DNA from: Podospora comata
Lineage: Eukaryota; Ascomycota; Sordariomycetes; Sordariales; Podosporaceae
Reading direction: 5' to 3'
Assembly (NCBI GenBank): GCA_017354895.1
Contig: CP071494.1
Coordinates: forward strand, 4,092,001 to 4,156,000
DNA length: 64,000 nucleotides
Under the pieces are notes generated by a model, which searched no databases, had not been told where the DNA came from, and saw nothing but the letters and a program-made list of their open reading frames with translations. The stretch's first letter is position 1. Every line of letters begins with the position of its first letter. Below, in pieces: positions 58,289 to 64,000 of this stretch. The position numbers were made by a program, and so were the translations under genes.

Positions 58289-60048
58289 CTAAGACCTCCC
58301 CAACGGCGAGGGGGAACTCTCAACTAGTGTGTCCGGGCTGCTGATGCCGCCACTCCCATCACTCAACTCCCTCTTTACCACGGGAATGGTAGGCGGTGAC
58401 AGCAAACCCTCATCCTTGAGGACATCCTTCCCCTTGCCATTGTCCTCGATCTTCTCTTCCTTTATTGTTCGCAGAATTGGTGGCTCCGCAACAACAGGTT
58501 TGATCGTCTTTTCTGGTTTGGGCTGCTGTGTTGCTGTTGTTGGCTGAGGCGTGGCGGTGGAAGCAGGCTCAACCACAACACCAGTCAGGGGGGCCACTGG
58601 TATGATCCTCTTGTCTATCTTCAGCACCTCCTTCGCCAAAGCCCGGATCCCATCGTAGATTATGTCCGGCTGCTCAAACAGCAGTAGTGATGACGGAGGC
58701 TGCGAATCAACCCGGGAAGTGTGCAGCACCGAGTACGAGCCGTGCGCCCAGGCAGGTGGATAGAATGTCGACTGTGCTCTTCCCTGGTTTCCACCAATAC
58801 CAGACAAATCAAGCTGCTCCACATCGTCCTTTTCGTTCGTTGCTGCTGGTGCTGCAGTCGCTGTCGAGGAAGAGTACGAACTCGCAAAGACCGTAATCGC
58901 AACTTTCGGCTTTGTTGGTGTTTTCGCCGGCAGCTGATGAGAAGAGTGATGCAGCGAAGTCCCCGACCAAAACCGCAACAGCCCTTCCGGTCCAGGTAAC
59001 CAGGCCAAGTTCGTAAGTGTGATCAATTCCTCTCTTGTGAATGTCCCTGTTGATCCTACAACCCCACCATTGCCGCTGGCGATTTGTCGCAGGTGCCTCA
59101 ACACAAAAGCCAGCATTCCAACTGGGGAGTCACACAGTCCGTATGCCAGGGTATTCGGGTCTCTTATCTCTGTGATTGGTGGTGAAGAAGGGTGGGAGTA
59201 GTACCCTAGGAAGTCCCGCTCTTCATAGCCAGCCACACCACCCCTGAAGAACCAGGCTAGAGACCATTTTGCGAATTCGATGGGTGAGCTTGTGAGTTTT
59301 GGCGCGGAGAGGACAGGGGAGATTAGATGGGTTCCCAGGCAGGAGTCAGAGTAGGTCGTTGAGATGGCGTGGGCGAGGTGGAAGTCGATTTGGGATGGCG
59401 AAGAGGAGCCGGGGGACGTGTTAGTTGTCAGGTAGTGCCTATAGCCCAATCGGGAGGTCATTAATGTATTAAATATCGAGGCCGTGGCGTCTATGGGTGA
59501 GCGGTTCGCGGGAATGGAGTCGGAGAAGCCCAATCCTGGTAAAGAGGGTATGACGACGTGAAAAGCTTGATGAGTCGGGTCGGATGGGGTTGTGAGGGGG
59601 TTGATGAGGTGGGAGAGGGAGAGGTTGGTTAGTGGGAATGGTGGCAGCACCAAGAGAGGAAGAGCGTTGGCGGAAGAGGACCGGGCATGGATGAAGTGAA
59701 TCCTGAGAGGGGATGCTGATTCCGACAAGGCAATCGAGGTCCGAAACTGGGGGATGTTGGCGTTGAGGTTGGACTCGATATCGCGAAAGTTGTACTTTTC
59801 AAGCCAGTAGTCAATCAGCGGCTCGATAACAGGCTTTGGCTCCCACCACTCGGTCGACTTTGGCAGAGACCCCTCATGAGGCAGTCTAGTGAGCTCAAGC
59901 TTCTGTCGTGCGAGGTGGAGATGCCTCGTCGGAACCTGTACAACCTTTCAGTCTCACGAACCACTCTGAAAAGAAGACGGACACTTACATGTATCTTGTA
60001 CGGCCTGACCTCATCGGCAGCCGGTGATCCCACCACAGCGTCCGCCAT
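58289..60048 (-). CDS. Epoxide-hydrolase-like alpha/beta-hydrolase protein, probably catalytically dead
   Basis: Exons 60048-59989 and 59935-58289 (53-nt intron) give 568 residues. The start (RPYKIHVPTRHLHLARQKLE, LTRLPHEGS, EWWEPKPVIEPLIDYWLEKY, NFRDIESNLN) is a clear epoxide hydrolase N-terminal domain, followed by alpha/beta-hydrolase landmarks (VVIPSLPGLGFSDSIP, FYPPAWAHGSYSVL, LLLFEQPDIIYDGI). The expected catalytic motifs are altered: the HGWP oxyanion motif reads PPFP; the GGDWG nucleophile elbow is replaced by a Ser/Pro-rich insert around SPSQIDFHLAH; and the GGHF histidine motif reads SQPPSSLLLF. An extra tail of about 130 residues, rich in Pro, Lys and Glu, is not typical of the enzymes. 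I read it as a pseudoenzyme with a regulatory or scaffold role, by inference. Confidence 0.82.
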
Positions 60049-61574
60049 ATTATGTCTTCAGTATTATACACCAACAAAATTACCACGTTATTATTCGTAT
60101 AGGTATGTTTCCAAACTCAAGAACAACATATATCTGCTCTCGTTCACACCTCAAGATAGACTGTCAAACGAACGACAAAACGATCGAACAAAAACAAAAC
60201 AAAAAATAGTTGGGACGAGAAAAAACGAGGTGTATTCCAAGAAAGGAAGAAGGGTCATCGGTAATTATAAGCGCATGAACCACACCACCACCACCACAAC
60301 ATTACATACATGCATCCCACCCCACACGCTATAACACAAATCCATGCCATGCCGCATTCTGCATCAATCACCTGCCGCGAATTTCCTTAGCTGATTCAAC
60401 TTTCATGTGTACAGTACATATAGTTCCTTATGTAAGTAATAAACCCATCAGGTCAACACCAATTTCGTCACTTTACCCCGAACATTCCCCCTCCAACCAC
60501 CCTCCCTCCCTCTAAACACCGAACCCTTCCTCCACCAAGCGGTCAAGGAAACAAAATGAAATAAAAGGAGCACCCCAACTCCATCCCCATCCCCATCACC
60601 CGGCGGCTGGCTGGTGGCTGGCTCCCGCCAACAAGAAAACAAAACCGTTCAGGCAGGGCTGATCGGGAGTCCGGGGTGGGAGAGAGCACGCCAAAAGAAA
60701 GTGACAAGGACAGTCTCGCAGTTTCGTCAGGAACAAATGCTCCCCCCCCCCATGTCCGCTAATTCCAGGGTCCTGGCCCGCGTGCACCAAGGGTCCAAAC
60801 TGTGGCTAGTAATCCTCCCCCAGCGCCTCTTATTGGATCACCACACCTTCAATACGCCACACCGGACCGTTATGATCAAAAAAGTACATGAAACAGTGGC
60901 GGTGCTGACGAAACGTCGTAGTGCAGATTTCGGAAATGATCAACCAAACCCAGCCTGACTGTGGCAGAAAATGTGGCTCGTTAGTACCCTTCCTTTCAGT
61001 GGAAAGAAAAAAAACTTGGCTATTGTTCCTCATCTCATAACCCTCCCCCGAGATTCATTGGACCAAGACTTTATGCAAGTGCTCCCAGGCCCGTTGCCAC
61101 TCTCCCCGGATTGCCGAGATGCCGTTGTATGTGGTACTCTGCATCTGTGGTGTATGTAAAATGTGCTTGTTGAATTACTATACTGCAGTAGTGCTCTCTC
61201 TGCTTCTGTACCTAATGCCTATCATGTCCCCCCAATGCATATGATCTGCTCAACACACACGCAAGCAAACTTCATCATAACTCCGATGATCATGATGCTC
61301 AACTGTGCACCTGTGTTCCCAAAAATAAAATGGTTCTAGGCCCCTTTTCGAGTGCGATGTGAGAGCGTGTGTCTTCAAGCCACACCATCCAGACCACACA
61401 GAGTGGCGAGTGACGATCACCACAAAGTTCCCCCTTTTTCGCAGCACAGCCACATGTCATGATAACACACCAGACGCGCGCTCCCCCTATCTGTTCAGCA
61501 GAAAAACATGTATAGCATTCGCCATCCAACCATCCTCTCCATGCTCTGTCAGAGCGAGAAGTGAGCGTCTAGTT
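60049..61574. other. Intergenic, no gene seen
   Basis: 1.5 kb between two minus-strand genes: the promoter of the epoxide-hydrolase-like gene and the 3' region of HID1. Short CAC and C runs only. Confidence 0.5.
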
Positions 61575-64000
61575 CTAGCCGCCTCTCGGAGTCCCCCCAG
61601 TAGGCGCTTGACCTCCCGCTCCTGCCCCCCCGGTTCCTCCTCTCAAATTGATCTGCCCAATCCTCGACACAATATTACTCCCCACCGCGTCCACCGCCCC
61701 CCTCGGGCTCGTCAGGCTCGGTCCCTGAGGCGCCGTCTCCTGCACCCGGAAGAGCTTAATCTGCGTCGCGTTCCATATCCCCATCGTCCCCTTCGACACC
61801 TGCACCTCGCTCGCAAAAATAAACCCCCACAGCAGGCTCTCGTACCACCCCAGTGCCAGCGGCGACCACTCAAACGAGTGCACCCTCACCGGGGTCTGGT
61901 CCACACCCACGAGCTGAATCTCCCTGATCTTGTCCAACGTCGCAGGCAGTGGCGGATCAGACGCGAAAGCCTGCCGTGGGATCAGAGCTGAAATCTGTTG
62001 GATCAACGTCAAGATGGTGTGCAGTGGCAACTCTGGAAGCCACGTCTCGATCCATTGCGTTGAGGGCTCAAAGATGCCGGAGACTGACTGTGACATGCTG
62101 CCCAGGCTGGTCGTGCTGTTCTGACGCGAGAAGGTCTGCGCTCCCGCCGGCATTTTGCCTCTAGCTTTTTCCGACATGCCGCGCAGCTGTCTCGGTACAT
62201 CATCATCGACCGGAGACGCGACAGAAGACGCCCGTGATGGATTCTCACTGGGGCTGGAAGCCGCCGGTGTAGGCCGCTCCTCATCATCACTGTCGTCGTC
62301 ATCATCGTCGCCAATAGCAAATGTCCCATCTTCCTCTGGAACATCGCCCGGTGCGGGTGCTCGTGAGGAAAGTGTTACCGGGCTTCTCAGACTCTCGAGT
62401 GAACTTCTAGTTGAGTCGGCTTGTAGCGGGTCATTTGAAGCCCCAGAATCCTTCCTCCGTCGGTTACGTCTTTCCATTTCTTCATGCCCACTTTCCAGTG
62501 TAAATGACCGGAGGGCCTCGAACCTTTTCTTGTTTCTGAGTATCGCAAACACCAAGTGCGCGTTTTCTACGACACTGTCAGTATGCAATCTTGGACTCTT
62601 TTTTTTGGCAACAATACTTACGGATGTATTGGTGTTCAACGATCGAGTTGATCGCCTCCAACAATGACCGCAGTAACGAATGGTTGGTTTCATTGGCTAG
62701 GAGAAACGACGGCGAAGACATGGAGTTGAACAGGTGCATAATCTTGGAACAGGCAGGGGCGCTTAACCCATCCAGATAGGGCGCAATGTTGTTGATGATG
62801 GCCAGCAATGCCGGATAAATCGCTGTCAGTTTTCCCTGACTGGTTGTGATGAGAGCATAAATGGACTGTTGTTGTCAGTACTTCAGTGTCTTGGACTGGA
62901 TTTAGACCAAGCAAAACAACTCACCTGAATGAGAAAATCAGCATACGTCCCCCTGAACCCCGCAATCCGAATCGCGGGGGGCAGAGTGTCCTGGGCATCA
63001 AACGACTTGTTCAAGTTTATCCCAAAGTTCTTCTCTACGCTCAGCGTCTGTAGCAAGAAGGCACACATCCTCACGACACCTTGCTTGGAAGCATCGTTCT
63101 TGTACTCCAAGGCGTAGAACAAAATCAAAATGACAAAATCGTAGGCCCTTCCTGTGTCGATCAGGAAAGACCTGAATCGCTTGTTACATTGGGTCACCTC
63201 CCAGAACAACATTATGATCTCAGGGGCAAAGCGGACAGCGGCGTGAGCGCCTGGAATATACGACCCCTGAAGGGGTTGGTTCAGCACACGGGTCATGCCG
63301 TCCACGATGAACTGAAAGTCTGAAGGCCTGTGTAAGCGGCCTAGGTAGTGTCGGTAGTGGTTTTTTGGTGTCGGGAGTCCTGGGTTTTCTGGGATGGTGT
63401 ATAGGAGGGTGGTTAGGAGGAATTGCAGGGTGGAGGTAACCAAGAGCTGCTTGGGATGGTTGGGCACCAGGGCGTTGTAGGGTGCTAGCCAGGTAGCTGG
63501 GTTATATTTCAGAGTCTACATTCGTTAGTTGTGGTCGTTATTCACAGTTCAAGCCTGGACATACCGTATTCAACAGCGAACAGAGCACCGAGAGAACCAC
63601 CTGCTTGTCGGGACAAGTGCAGATATAGGTAAGAGCCTTGGTCCCCGTCTGAGGCAGCGTCGCCAAAGACAAGTACATGCTCTTGCTGGCTAGCGTCAAA
63701 AGCAACCGAAGTATCTCACACCGATTGCTCTCATGCTCTTTGGTCGTGGCGATAGGTACTGTGCAGCCAACGCCGGTCTGCCAGATGCTATAAGTGACCT
63801 TGGGCTTGCCATTTGGCACCTTGGTGACCGTCAAATCGGAGAAAAAGAGCAGGTCGGTGACGGTATCGATCAGCTCCTCAGCCAGAGGTTTCGCATCCTC
63901 GTACTCCACCACCGGTGTCTTGGGTACACCGTCTGCGCCATCAAACAGCACTTCACTCGCAATCGATGACTTTCTGGACCGTTTGCGCCGGGGAGCCCAG
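61575..64000 (-). CDS. HID1: HID1-family protein (high-temperature-induced dauer-forming protein 1; Golgi trafficking), 5' truncated
   Basis: Peripheral Golgi protein implicated in secretory-granule and trans-Golgi traffic in animals; the yeast relative is Ecm30. The frame is open to the window edge (WAPRRKRSRKSS...), so the N-terminus lies outside. Exons 64000-63565, 63515-62925, 62865-62622 and 62566-61575 (introns of 49, 59 and 55 nt) join in frame for about 750 residues. Family-like stretches: LIDTVTDLLFFSDLTV, KYNPATWLAPYNALVPNH, FWEVTQCNKRFRSFLID, LLSVLCSLLNT-type helices, EHQYIQNAHLVFAILRNKKR and, near the end, QWIETWLPELPLHTILTLIQ. A disordered acidic insert (GDDDDDDSDDEERPTP) lies between the last helices. 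The C-terminus (GWYESLLWGFIFASE..., Gly-rich) is complete. Confidence 0.9.

Overview
This is a eukaryotic nuclear window from a filamentous ascomycete. Evidence: compact genes with short introns (about 49-130 nt, GT...AG, often with a CTAAC/TACTAAT-like branch site), intergenic spaces rich in microsatellites, and a gene complement (Hat2, Xrn1, Ctk1 with an RS-like tail, Gid7, Nrp1, Hid1, fungal-only F-box/LRR proteins) typical of Pezizomycotina. Protein flavour is most like Sordariales, but I cannot name the species. I saw no rRNA, tRNA, CRISPR array, viral remnant or intact transposon. The one mobile-element-like structure is a 223-nt foldback repeat at 27,912-28,134.

Layout. 1-2.8 kb: exportin-2/CSE1, 5' end cut by the window (+). 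3.6-5.7: F-box/LRR-like protein (+). 6.4-8.8: glycogen synthase (-). 8.8-11.4: no clear gene. 11.4-12.4: Asn-rich prion-like protein (+). 12.4-15.0: no clear gene, with a telomere-like motif. 15.0-18.7: CTK1-type kinase (+). 19.4-20.9: low-complexity conserved-looking protein (-). 21.8-22.4: Pmp3/SNA-type membrane protein (-). 24.5-26.7: Nrp1-like protein with a degenerate exonuclease domain, RRM and two RanBP2 zinc fingers (+). 26.7-29.6: foldback repeat and dense microsatellites. 29.6-30.8: two small genes (-). 31.1-33.2+: GID7/WDR26 (-). 35.5-37.6: PH-domain protein (-). 37.6-43.4: a 5.8 kb stretch without a confident gene. 43.4-47.3: 1,311-residue F-box protein (-). 48.3-49.8: Hat2 (-), with an open 100-codon extension after its stop. 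50.6-55.0: Xrn1 (+). 55.7-57.4: two small Cys-rich genes. 58.3-60.0: epoxide-hydrolase-like probable pseudoenzyme (-). 61.6-64.0: HID1, 5' end outside the window (-).

The genes do not form a pathway. Most are housekeeping: nuclear transport, glycogen synthesis, Pol II CTD phosphorylation, histone acetylation, mRNA decay, ubiquitin ligation and Golgi trafficking. The parts most worth a second look are: the in-frame extension behind the Hat2 stop; the 840-nt leader of GID7 that contains no ATG but an open frame; the foldback repeat; the three small Cys-rich proteins; the loss of catalytic residues in the epoxide hydrolase and Nrp1-like proteins; and intron signals that straddle the start codon of the Asn-rich gene. 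Exon limits were read by eye from splice consensus and frame continuity; no homology search was run.
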